Positions 17,197 to 25,340 of a DNA stretch of 64,000 bases are shown piece after piece; within the stretch, counting starts at the first letter, position 1, and each line of letters starts with the position of its first letter. Source of the stretch: Cyanidium caldarium (taxonomy: Eukaryota; Rhodophyta; Bangiophyceae; Cyanidiales; Cyanidiaceae); contig JANCYW010000006.1 in the NCBI GenBank assembly GCA_026184775.1, positions 248,001 through 312,000 on the forward strand, written 5' to 3'. Under the pieces are notes generated by a model. That model made no database searches. It was not told the DNA's origin and worked only from the letters and a program-made list of their open reading frames with translations. A program made the translations under genes and the position numbers.

Positions 17197-19776
17197 TCAG
17201 CCGTAATGGTGCACATGGGTGACCGGCGGGCGCGATGCCGACCATAAAATGCTGATGGCGAACGGCAGCTGCGGGTGAAACACATACTGCACGTACTTGC
17301 GGGAGCGGCGCGAGTGACTGCGTGGCGGCGGCGACGTGCGGCTCGAGGGACGCGGTGGTGGCGGTTGCGAGACGTCAGCCGCAATTCCCGCAGCGCTCCC
17401 CGTCGGCAAGCCGGAGCGCCCCTCTGGATTCAGTTTCCAGCGAAACGCGCCGCTGCGCCGCAGCACCAGCCGCACCGCAGGATACTCGGAGCAGGTTGCC
17501 GGATGCGCGCCATCTGCCGACCACAGCTTGCTCTCGTCGTACGAGAAGAGCGTGCGATCCAGCCACGGCGAGGTGTCGTGCGGCTGACACGGCAGCGGCA
17601 GCATCAATGAGCCGCACAATAGGTAGTGTTGAGAGAGAGTGGCGATCGGCAAATGGGCCACGGCGGGCCGCGGCCACCGCGCTGCCGCCGGACCGCCCCG
17701 GAGAGCGCCCAGCGCGTCGACACCCCCGGCCGAGCCATTCTCGACGTGGCCCGACGGGCGACACCCTTCCCGGCCCGCAACCGGAGGGGCCAACGCCGCT
17801 GCGCTGTCCCGTATGGCCGCGGCATGGTGTCGCCAGCCGTCGTCGGTGCCGCTCACCCACTCCGGATGCTGCTGATAGAGTGCGGTGAAGGTACGCGAAT
17901 GGCCGTGCGAGGCGGCCACCACCTCGGTGGTCTTGAAGTTGTACACCACGTACATGGTGGAGGAGAGCACCGCCAGCGCGGCTTGTTGCCCGCGGGTTTT
18001 GCCGCCACTGCTGCTGCCATCGGATGGGGTATGAGAGATATCCGGCAGGGACGGCCGGAAATCACCTATCCGATCCACCATGCGGCTCCCCGAGGGAGGC
18101 GTAGATGCTACCATGGTGGTGCCGACGGATTGTTGCAACATCGCCTGCACGGCGGCTACATCCGGCGACTGCAAACCGGCGATGGATACGCCGGACACAA
18201 ACCACGGCGCCGTCAGCAACGCTTGCGCGGTGCTGCCCTGAAACATGCGCGCCACCGTCGCCGCCGGCATGTAGCGCAACAGCACGTGCTCCGCGTCCAA
18301 CAGGGCCGCGCGCACCAGGACCATCTCGACGATGGCATTGAACGAGGCGGCGAAACGACGATATCCGTCGGCGCCCTTTCTCATCCACTTGCGATACAAA
18401 TACGTCAGCACGCGCTGCTTCACTCCGGTCAGGAGGCGGTCGTTACGCGCCGCGCCGTAGGCGATGCGCTGGGCGGCCATCGCCATGGCCGAACCGGACA
18501 CCGCCGCCGCCGTCGTTGCCGGAAACACGATCGGCGAGGTGGCGCGAGGACACGCCCGCGGCGACAACCGCCATTCGATGCGCTCAGCGCGCAAGCGTGC
18601 TGCCGCCGCGGTCTCTGGGCGAGGTCGTTTCAGGGGCAACGATGGCATTGACGAGGCCTCGGACGCAGCCGCTGCGCCCTCATTCCCCGCCATCACCGGC
18701 ACCTCAGCCGGTGGCGATTCCGTCCGTTCGCCCGCATCCACCGCAGCGGCGGCGGCGTTCGCCTCGTCGCCCTCGCCCGGCCCGGTGTCGTCGGTTGGCT
18801 CCAGGTCTTCGAGCCGCAGCGGCACCACCCGTCGCTTCTGTCGGCGGAAGTCGCGCTCGCGCCGATACTGTCGCGCAATCACCGTCGCATCGTCCGGACG
18901 ACAGTGCGCTCCGAACGACATGACCGGAAACAGGCGCGCGGTCGTCGGTCGCGACGGATCCGGCCGTATCTGCAGCAAATGCAGCGTCTGTTGCGCCAAC
19001 GCCGTCACCAACAACAGATCGCTGCCGTACAAGTGCACGCCGGAGTGGGCATCAAAATTCACCAGGTCGTCGGCGAGCGCGTACACGTCCACCACCTGTG
19101 ACAATTGCAGATCCACCAGGTAGATGAAGACCGTCTGCATGGCCCGGCAGCCCGGGAGGGGCGTCGAGCGGCGCGCTGGTGACTGCGAGGGTGCGGCGGC
19201 GTGGGCGAATGGTGCCGCCGGGCGGGGAACGACGGCGGCGGTCTCGGCGTCGTCGAACCGGCGGCTTCGAGACACCGTCCAGCCGCCGAGGATGACGTAT
19301 CGCGAGCAGGGCGTCACCAGCAGCATATCGCGGAGATAGACGGATGCCGCCGAGCGCTCGTTGCCGTCGGCGATACCCGGCACAGAGGCCCTGCTGCCAA
19401 AGCGGTCTCGCACGGCTTCAGCCACCGGTATGCGCACGGCCGAACCGAACCAGTCGGTGAGACAAGTGGGCGCGGGCGGTGCGTCGCCAGCGGCCACACA
19501 CCGCTGCCATCCTCGGAACGGGTACACCAGCAAGTCGCGCCCGTTCCTATCCAGCGCCAACAAGTACCTCCCGTCCGGAGTGAAGCGCCGCAGAATGCAC
19601 GACGGCGCGGCCACGTCATACGCGTGCGCTCTAAACCCTACACACTCGTACGCCAGGCGCTTCCACGACTCTGCACCGCCCTCACCGCCCCCCAGACATG
19701 CCTGCACTTCACGCCCACCCAGTCGCACACACAAGTTGTCGCTGCGTTCCGCCAGTCGCGCCGGCGAGGTGTCCAT
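17197..19776 (-). CDS. DET1: DET1 homologue, CUL4-DDB1 ubiquitin ligase adaptor
   Basis: An 859-residue homologue of De-etiolated-1, which works with DDB1, COP10 and CUL4 to control photomorphogenesis and transcription-factor turnover. Family marks near the N-terminus are ILRRFTPDGRYLLALDRNGR and a later SRYVILGGW. The C-terminus shows LFSYDESKLWSADG, VRLVLRRSGAFRWKLNPEG and YVQYVFHPQLPFAISILW. It is longer than plant DET1 (about 540 residues) because of inserted low-complexity loops rich in Ala, Pro, Gly and Ser, for example near residues 320-430 and 600-640. The ATG at 19776 is the first in frame. No DDB1, COP10 or CUL4 gene is in this window. Confidence 0.9.
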   Translation of the reverse strand: MDTSPARLAERSDNLCVRLGGREVQACLGGGEGGAESWKRLAYECVGFRAHAYDVAAPSCILRRFTPDGRYLLALDRNGRDLLVYPFRGWQRCVAAGDAPPAPTCLTDWFGSAVRIPVAEAVRDRFGSRASVPGIADGNERSAASVYLRDMLLVTPCSRYVILGGWTVSRSRRFDDAETAAVVPRPAAPFAHAAAPSQSPARRSTPLPGCRAMQTVFIYLVDLQLSQVVDVYALADDLVNFDAHSGVHLYGSDLLLVTALAQQTLHLLQIRPDPSRPTTARLFPVMSFGAHCRPDDATVIARQYRRERDFRRQKRRVVPLRLEDLEPTDDTGPGEGDEANAAAAAVDAGERTESPPAEVPVMAGNEGAAAASEASSMPSLPLKRPRPETAAAARLRAERIEWRLSPRACPRATSPIVFPATTAAAVSGSAMAMAAQRIAYGAARNDRLLTGVKQRVLTYLYRKWMRKGADGYRRFAASFNAIVEMVLVRAALLDAEHVLLRYMPAATVARMFQGSTAQALLTAPWFVSGVSIAGLQSPDVAAVQAMLQQSVGTTMVASTPPSGSRMVDRIGDFRPSLPDISHTPSDGSSSGGKTRGQQAALAVLSSTMYVVYNFKTTEVVAASHGHSRTFTALYQQHPEWVSGTDDGWRHHAAAIRDSAAALAPPVAGREGCRPSGHVENGSAGGVDALGALRGGPAAARWPRPAVAHLPIATLSQHYLLCGSLMLPLPCQPHDTSPWLDRTLFSYDESKLWSADGAHPATCSEYPAVRLVLRRSGAFRWKLNPEGRSGLPTGSAAGIAADVSQPPPPRPSSRTSPPPRSHSRRSRKYVQYVFHPQLPFAISILWSASRPPVTHVHHYG

Positions 19777-20287
19777 GGGCAGGGCGCCTGACGAATTCGG
19801 GGATGGACGCGAGGGTTTCTCGCCCCAGCGTTGGCCGCCCAATGCGACTGGTCTCTGCCCCTGACCCACTCACTCCATAACGTACTGGAAAACCTTTTCC
19901 AGTGTATCTCTCGCTTCGGACGACTCACGCGTCGGTACTCTTCGCGCAGTGCGTCAAATGTCCCGGCAAGTTCATGCTACCGCACGACGGCCACACCGCG
20001 AGACGCGCCACCGGGATGTTCGCGCAGCGCCGCAGAGCGACGGGTTTGCGGTGGGACGGCCCGAATGGGAATGTGTGTGCCTGCGGAGACAATAGCACGA
20101 CGAGCGCGTTAAAGGGAGAGGTATAGGGGAGTGACAGGGGGGTGGATGGGCGTTTACAATATTCACTTGGGGATGAGAGGGATGCACGGAATATTTCACA
20201 TCGGGCGACGATATCATCACCGGACTGGCATCTGCAATGCCTCCAGCCCACCGTCGTCTCTGCGTCCTGCGCTCACGTGCTCTTCGT
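19777..20287. other. Intergenic region with a perfect short palindrome
   Basis: About 510 bp upstream of DET1 and downstream of the E2 gene. ACTGGAAAACCTTTTCCAGT at 19884-19903 is a perfect 9-bp inverted repeat around CC, about 110 bp upstream of the DET1 ATG, and could be a dimeric factor site. The rest shows no gene. Confidence 0.5.
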
Positions 20288-21085
20288 TCACAATGCCGAC
20301 AGGTCCAACACACTCCGGAGCAGCGACGTCAGGACGCCAACGACCAGCACCAGCACGACGGCGTTGAGCCATCGGTCGATGGTGTGCAGACGCTGCGGAG
20401 AGCCCGATATCATGGACGGGGGTGCAGGTGCATGTGTCGATGGTGCTGGCCGCGATAATGACGGCGCCCGGGTCTCCTCGGAGACTACCAATTCCCTCCC
20501 GGACGTATCCTGCTCCGCGCTGGCACCCTCCATATCGGTCGTCGGTGTCGACTCCGTCTCCTCCGTGCCCCCTGGCGCCGCCGCTGCGTTCGATAGCACG
20601 TTGCCGGTGGCGTGATCTATTCCGCAGCGCGCACAGCGCCAAGCGCGCGAGGCCGCGGCCAGCTCGCGGCGATCCTCATCGTTAAAGTCCAGCGCACCCA
20701 CCGCGCCATCGCCCTTGGTGGGCATGAACCCGATGAGGGCAGTGAGCATGGTGCGGATGCCCCAACACGGTTGCCACGTCTCCACGTGGTGCTGCGTTAT
20801 GCTCAGACAGATGCGCTTGCCCGTCTCGAAGCGCCCGTTCGGCGTCAGCAGCACAATCTCCGGCGGTTTGTAGGGGTACTCGGACGGCAACAGCAGCCGG
20901 CCGTGGTACAGCCCCGATTCGAACGCCGAGTCTGCCGGCCCGCGTATCGTAAAGTGCAACTCGAACAGGTCGTCTTCCAGCGGCACGACGGTGAAAAGCG
21001 GTGACGGTTCTCGCGTCAGCTCAGCCAACTCTTGCAGGATGCGCTTGGTGGAAGTGGACGTCGCCGCCCGCCTCGCTGTCGCCAT
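20288..21085 (-). CDS. UBE2J: Tail-anchored ubiquitin-conjugating enzyme, UBE2J/UBC6 type (ERAD)
   Basis: A 265-residue E2. The UBC fold covers residues 12-155, with the catalytic cysteine C93 in GKRICLSITQHHVETW. The Ser after Leu and the tract ETWQPCWGIRTMLTALIG plus FMPT are specific to the UBE2J group, which lacks the usual HPN motif. A Ser/Thr/Pro-rich linker leads to one transmembrane helix near residues 240-259, placing the active site on the cytosolic face of the ER for ER-associated degradation. The ATG at 21085 opens with MATARRAATS. Confidence 0.95.
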   Translation of the reverse strand: MATARRAATSTSTKRILQELAELTREPSPLFTVVPLEDDLFELHFTIRGPADSAFESGLYHGRLLLPSEYPYKPPEIVLLTPNGRFETGKRICLSITQHHVETWQPCWGIRTMLTALIGFMPTKGDGAVGALDFNDEDRRELAAASRAWRCARCGIDHATGNVLSNAAAAPGGTEETESTPTTDMEGASAEQDTSGRELVVSEETRAPSLSRPAPSTHAPAPPSMISGSPQRLHTIDRWLNAVVLVLVVGVLTSLLRSVLDLSAL

Positions 21086-21504
21086 GGATTGGAGGGATGC
21101 GTAAAGTGGGGTGACAATTCACACAGAGACGGATTGGTGGTGGTCACCAGAGGGGCAAAATGGTGTGTCGTTCGGCGGGGTCGCCCGTGCCAGGATAGGC
21201 GAACGTCGTGTCGATCATGCGACGCGGTTGTTGATGGAGAGCCGGGTGGAGCACGCGGCGCGTCTGCCTCGGTCGGGAGACGTTGGACACACGCTCAGGC
21301 GCTCAGTGGTGCTCGCTGAAACCGTTGCGAGAGCGCCAAAGTAGATGAGCGAAGAGCAGACTGCACCTTGAGGAGTACGGTCCGTGGATGAGGGGGCTTG
21401 GAGGTGTTGCTCGGGGACGCGACCGGTGCTTGGCACGGTAGGCTTGTGACGGGCGGTGCGCCTCGTCGCCCAGACCGTTCACGGCGCGTGGATCTGCACG
21501 AGCT
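21086..21504. promoter_or_regulatory. Divergent intergenic region, UBE2J / inositol phosphate kinase
   Basis: A 419-bp gap between divergent ATGs. No gene, repeat or element was recognised beyond its role as the shared upstream region. Confidence 0.3.
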
Positions 21505-23013
21505 ATGGAGTCGAATCAGTCTGAGCGAGAGTTTAACGGCAGACACGCACCTTCCGATGAGGCGGTGAAGCTATCGAGTGCGGCTGCGGCAGCCACCAAC
21601 GGGAAGCCGCAGGATGCTGCCCACGAGGCTCCACCGGTGCTAGGGAGCGGTCCGCTGCGAATAGCCTTCACCTGCAACACCAAGAAGCAGAAGCCGTTTT
21701 TTGACGTGCTCGCGCGAGTGGCTGCCGACTGTGTGGCGGTGTCCAACGGGGCGGACGGGTCGACCGCCGCCGAACGCCCAGCAACCAACGGAGGAGCAGC
21801 TGCGCGTGCATCGGAAGAGACGTTTCGCCTTCGGGTGCCTGTGGAACTGATTGAGCTGGACCTGGAACGCCCGCCCGATTCTCTGGGCCCCTCCAGTGGT
21901 GCCGCGGCTGCCAAAGACACAACCGTCAACGGCCCTGGCTCCTCAAGGGTTTATGATATTCTCCTCCACAAGCGCACCGACGACATGATGGGCGCCGAGC
22001 GCGGCGACCCGGCAGCGCAGCGTCGAATGCACCACCTGGGTGCATATCTGCGACAGACGGTTCCCGAGGCGGTCGTTGATCCGCTGTCGGCAGTGCGACG
22101 ACTCACCGATCGGGTGGCCTTCTCGGCCATTCTGGAGGATGCTGTGGCGGGTGCATCTAGTGCAGGCGCCGAACGGGCATCGGCGTCGCGAATTCGATGG
22201 GCAAAGTGGTGCAGTGGGCGCGGCGATCAGGGCGCGTTGCTCTTTTCGCGTGCTGCTGCGGCGAATATACCGCAGGCGCACTGGGCACCGCTCGACACCT
22301 GGTACGGCGACACCGATCTCGACGTTCTGGTGGCCCGCGCCGACGCAACAATACCCTGGCCCGACGCCATTTGCCGCAGTGGTATGCGGTACCCGCTGGT
22401 GGTCAAGCGACGCATTGCCTGCGGGCCGCGTTCATCCCACGACTTGGCGCTGGTGTTCGACGCCGATGGACTGCAGACGCTCTTGTCGTCGTACGCTCCG
22501 CAGTGCACCGTCAGCGGCACCGAGACGCCGTCGTTTGCTGAAGGCGAGGTGTTCGTGCAGGCGTATGTGCCCCACGGCGATGTGATGTTCAAAGCGTACG
22601 TCATCGGCGATGCCCGTCGCGTCTCCCTTCACGCCCGCGGCACCTTGCCGGTGCCCGGTGGGCACGAGCGCGGCTACCTGGTGCTGAACACGTACGAGTT
22701 TGGCAAGCGCGCCGCCACCTGCCCAGGTGCTGCTGCGCCAGCCACCGCCCATGGCCGGAAGACGGACGCGTCAGCACCCTCCGAGCATCTGCAGGCCGCT
22801 GCCGCGTCACTCGCCCAGGCCGTGGTGGCGCGCATCGGCGTGACGTTGTTCGGCATGGATATGTTGTGCGGGATGCATGATCATGCCCTCTATGTTGTCG
22901 ACATCAACTACTTTCCCTCGTTCAAGGAGGTGCCGCAGGCGCACCAGCAGCTGTTGGCCTATCTGGCCGGCCGTCATCGCCAAGCACAGATGAGGCATGC
23001 TACCAGGCGCTAG
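21505..23013 (+). CDS. ITPK: Inositol tetrakisphosphate 1-kinase / inositol 1,3,4-trisphosphate 5/6-kinase
   Basis: A 502-residue ATP-grasp kinase that phosphorylates inositol polyphosphates on the way to InsP6 and pyrophosphates. Conserved segments are DILLHKRTDDM, VVDPLSAVRRLTDRVAFSAI, YPLVVKRRIACGPRSSHDLA, VFVQAYVPHGDVMFKAYVIG and LFGMDMLCGMHD followed by YVVDINYFPSFKEVP, which holds the metal-binding Asp and Asn. It is longer than typical ITPK (320-420 residues) because of an N-terminal Ala/Asn-rich extension of about 50 residues and loops near 85-110, 215-235 and 405-430. The ATG at 21505 is the first in frame. Confidence 0.9.
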   Translation: MESNQSEREFNGRHAPSDEAVKLSSAAAAATNGKPQDAAHEAPPVLGSGPLRIAFTCNTKKQKPFFDVLARVAADCVAVSNGADGSTAAERPATNGGAAARASEETFRLRVPVELIELDLERPPDSLGPSSGAAAAKDTTVNGPGSSRVYDILLHKRTDDMMGAERGDPAAQRRMHHLGAYLRQTVPEAVVDPLSAVRRLTDRVAFSAILEDAVAGASSAGAERASASRIRWAKWCSGRGDQGALLFSRAAAANIPQAHWAPLDTWYGDTDLDVLVARADATIPWPDAICRSGMRYPLVVKRRIACGPRSSHDLALVFDADGLQTLLSSYAPQCTVSGTETPSFAEGEVFVQAYVPHGDVMFKAYVIGDARRVSLHARGTLPVPGGHERGYLVLNTYEFGKRAATCPGAAAPATAHGRKTDASAPSEHLQAAAASLAQAVVARIGVTLFGMDMLCGMHDHALYVVDINYFPSFKEVPQAHQQLLAYLAGRHRQAQMRHATRR

Positions 23014-23238
23014 ACACGAGAATAAGGCTCTCTCGCTGAAACCCAGAAGGATAGGAGGACTGGATGCGGGGTGATGGACGCGCTTTCCTTATGCCCGCTC
23101 TCCATCGCCGCGCAACCGTGCCATCCGATCGCGGAGTGCCCGTCGGCCATATCCGCTGTTGGGAGGTGCGACGCGCCCCGACAAGGCGCTTGCAGTGCGA
23201 GTGTGCGTCCACAACGGTGTACCTCGTTTGCCACAGCT

Positions 23239-24846
23239 ATGACGAGCACGAGTTTATTCCGCGTGGATTGGGGACCGGCGAGTATGGAGCAGTTGGCCTG
23301 GGTGGTCATGGGGGTGGCGGCGGCGTTGTGGATCGTGTCGTGGCTGGTGCGCGCTTTGGCCAGCGGTCGTTCGTCGGATGGCCGCCGCTCCGGAGAGATC
23401 AAGCGCACCGCCGCCTCTACTCCACCGTTACCGCCGGTGTATTCGGAGGGAGTGCCTGTGGTGGGCAACGTAAAGGCGTTCATGAGCGGGCCGATGCAGT
23501 TCGCCCGGCGCGGATATCAGGCGTGCGGGGAGGTGTTCACGCTGCGCCTGGGGTGGAAGCGGCTGACGTTTCTGGTCGGTCCGGCGGCACACGCGGTATT
23601 CTTCCGGGCTACCGACGAGGAGCTGGATCAGGCGCCGGTGTACTCGTTTTCGGTGCCGGTGTTCGGTGAGGGCGTGGTGTACGACGCGCCGTTGCCGGTG
23701 CGCCTTGAACAGTTCCGCTTTGTGTCCACGGCGCTGCGTCCGAGTCGGCTGCGCGAGTACGTGCCCTGGATGGTGCGCGAGGCGGAATCGTACTTTCAAC
23801 GACACTGGGTGGGTGACTCGGGTACTGCGGACATTTTGCAGTCGCTGTCGCAGTTGATTATCCTGACGGCATCGCGGTGCCTGATGGGTCGCGAGGTGCG
23901 GGAACACCTGTTCGAGGAGGTGAGTCAGCTGTATCACGACTTGGATCAGGGCATGCAGCCGTTGTCGGTGTTTGCACCGCATGCGCCCACGCGGGCCCAC
24001 TGGCGGCGGGACCGCGCTCACCGACAGATGAAGCGGCTGTTTCACCGGGTAATGCAGGAGCGGCGGCAGCGGTATGCCGCCGAAGCCGAACGGGCGCAAC
24101 GGGAGGGACGTGATGGACAGGTCGCCGTCGACGCCGTCAAAGAGGCCGACATGCTGCAGACGTTTATGGATGCCACTTACAAGAGCGGGAAGCCACTGAG
24201 CGATGACGAGATCACCGGACTGTTGATCGCGGTGTTGTTCGCCGGACAGCACACCAGCACCATTACCGGTTCATGGACGGGGCTGTTGGCGCTGCGCGAC
24301 GCTGCAGTGGTGCAACAGCTGCACGAGGAACAGGCGCAGGTGCTTGTGGATGAGCGTGGGCAGTTCGCCATCGATTACGATCGGTTGCTGCGGCTGGATC
24401 GGTTACATCGGTGCATCAAAGAGGCGCTGCGTATGTATCCGCCGCTGATATTCATCATGCGGCAGGTAATGCAACCGCGGCAGTACCAGCAATACACCAT
24501 TCCCACCGGGGATATCCTGGTGGTGTCACCATCGATATCCATGCGCCTGCCGCAGGTGTTCGCCGAGCCGGACCGTTACGATCCGGAGCGATACGCCCCG
24601 CCGCGCGAGGAGGACAAGCAGGCCCCGTTTAGCCATATCGGCTTTGGTGGCGGTCGACACGCTTGCATGGGAGAGCAGTTTGCTTATCTGCAGATCAAGA
24701 CCATATGGAGTGTGCTGCTGCGTGATTTCGACATGGAGGCGGTGGGCGCGCTGCCGCAACCCGACTACGAGGCTATGGTGGTCGGGCCGAAACCACCGTG
24801 CCTCGTCCGTTGGCGGCGGAGGGAGAGGAATGGAGGAAACGTGTGA
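23239..24846 (+). CDS. CYP51: Sterol 14alpha-demethylase, cytochrome P450 family 51
   Basis: About 535 residues. An N-terminal membrane anchor (MEQLAWVVMGVAAALWIVSW) is followed by a P450 fold that removes the C-14 methyl of lanosterol, cycloartenol or obtusifoliol. CYP51 marks include GEVFTLRLGWKRLTFLVGP, the I-helix AGQHTSTITGSW at about 335, the ExxR in KEALRMYPP, and the heme loop FGGGRHACMGEQFAYLQIKT with ligand C476. Candidate ATGs in frame are 23074, 23239 and 23284; 23239 is chosen because it precedes the anchor closely. It lies 225 bp after the kinase gene on the same strand. Confidence 0.95.
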   Translation: MTSTSLFRVDWGPASMEQLAWVVMGVAAALWIVSWLVRALASGRSSDGRRSGEIKRTAASTPPLPPVYSEGVPVVGNVKAFMSGPMQFARRGYQACGEVFTLRLGWKRLTFLVGPAAHAVFFRATDEELDQAPVYSFSVPVFGEGVVYDAPLPVRLEQFRFVSTALRPSRLREYVPWMVREAESYFQRHWVGDSGTADILQSLSQLIILTASRCLMGREVREHLFEEVSQLYHDLDQGMQPLSVFAPHAPTRAHWRRDRAHRQMKRLFHRVMQERRQRYAAEAERAQREGRDGQVAVDAVKEADMLQTFMDATYKSGKPLSDDEITGLLIAVLFAGQHTSTITGSWTGLLALRDAAVVQQLHEEQAQVLVDERGQFAIDYDRLLRLDRLHRCIKEALRMYPPLIFIMRQVMQPRQYQQYTIPTGDILVVSPSISMRLPQVFAEPDRYDPERYAPPREEDKQAPFSHIGFGGGRHACMGEQFAYLQIKTIWSVLLRDFDMEAVGALPQPDYEAMVVGPKPPCLVRWRRRERNGGNV

Positions 24847-25340
24847 GGAGACGAGGGTCAAGTTGGGAGTGCATGGACGGACGTGTCAAGTGACCGAAGA
24901 GGGGAGATCGATCGAGGTGGAACCACAGAACGGACGCTCTCCTCCTCAGAAAGCTACCGGCCGGGCGGGCGTGCATCGGCGGCGAGATATGCGTGTGCAT
25001 GTTTGGCCGGACAGCGAGGACGCGCCGCTGCACCAGCTCCGTGACACCATCGTTCGTCACGCGATTCAAAATCCCGCAAACCCGCGCGCGTCATTCCTCT
25101 GTTCGGGCGCGCGCGTTGTTTTGCAGGACAAAGCGGCCAGTCGAGGGAAATTGAGTAGGGTTTGGAGTGGAGCGCTCTCCCTGTAGAGGGCTTTTCGTAG
25201 TGGCGCTTTGCGGACGCTGAAGATGGTCAAACACGGGCGAGTTGAAGGCGACTTCATCGCCTCGGAACGGTAAATCCTGCCACCGAGAGCGATCCTCTGC
25301 GACGCGACTGCAGTCGGGTAGCCCCGCCAACCGGCACGAC
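24847..25340. other. Intergenic region, nothing recognised
   Basis: About 490 bp between two same-strand genes. I looked for tRNA B-box, box C/D and coding signals and found none that hold. Confidence 0.5.

Noticed and set aside
20214-20220. Minus-strand GTGATGA resembling snoRNA box C
   Set aside because: No CTGA box D at a suitable distance and no terminal stem.
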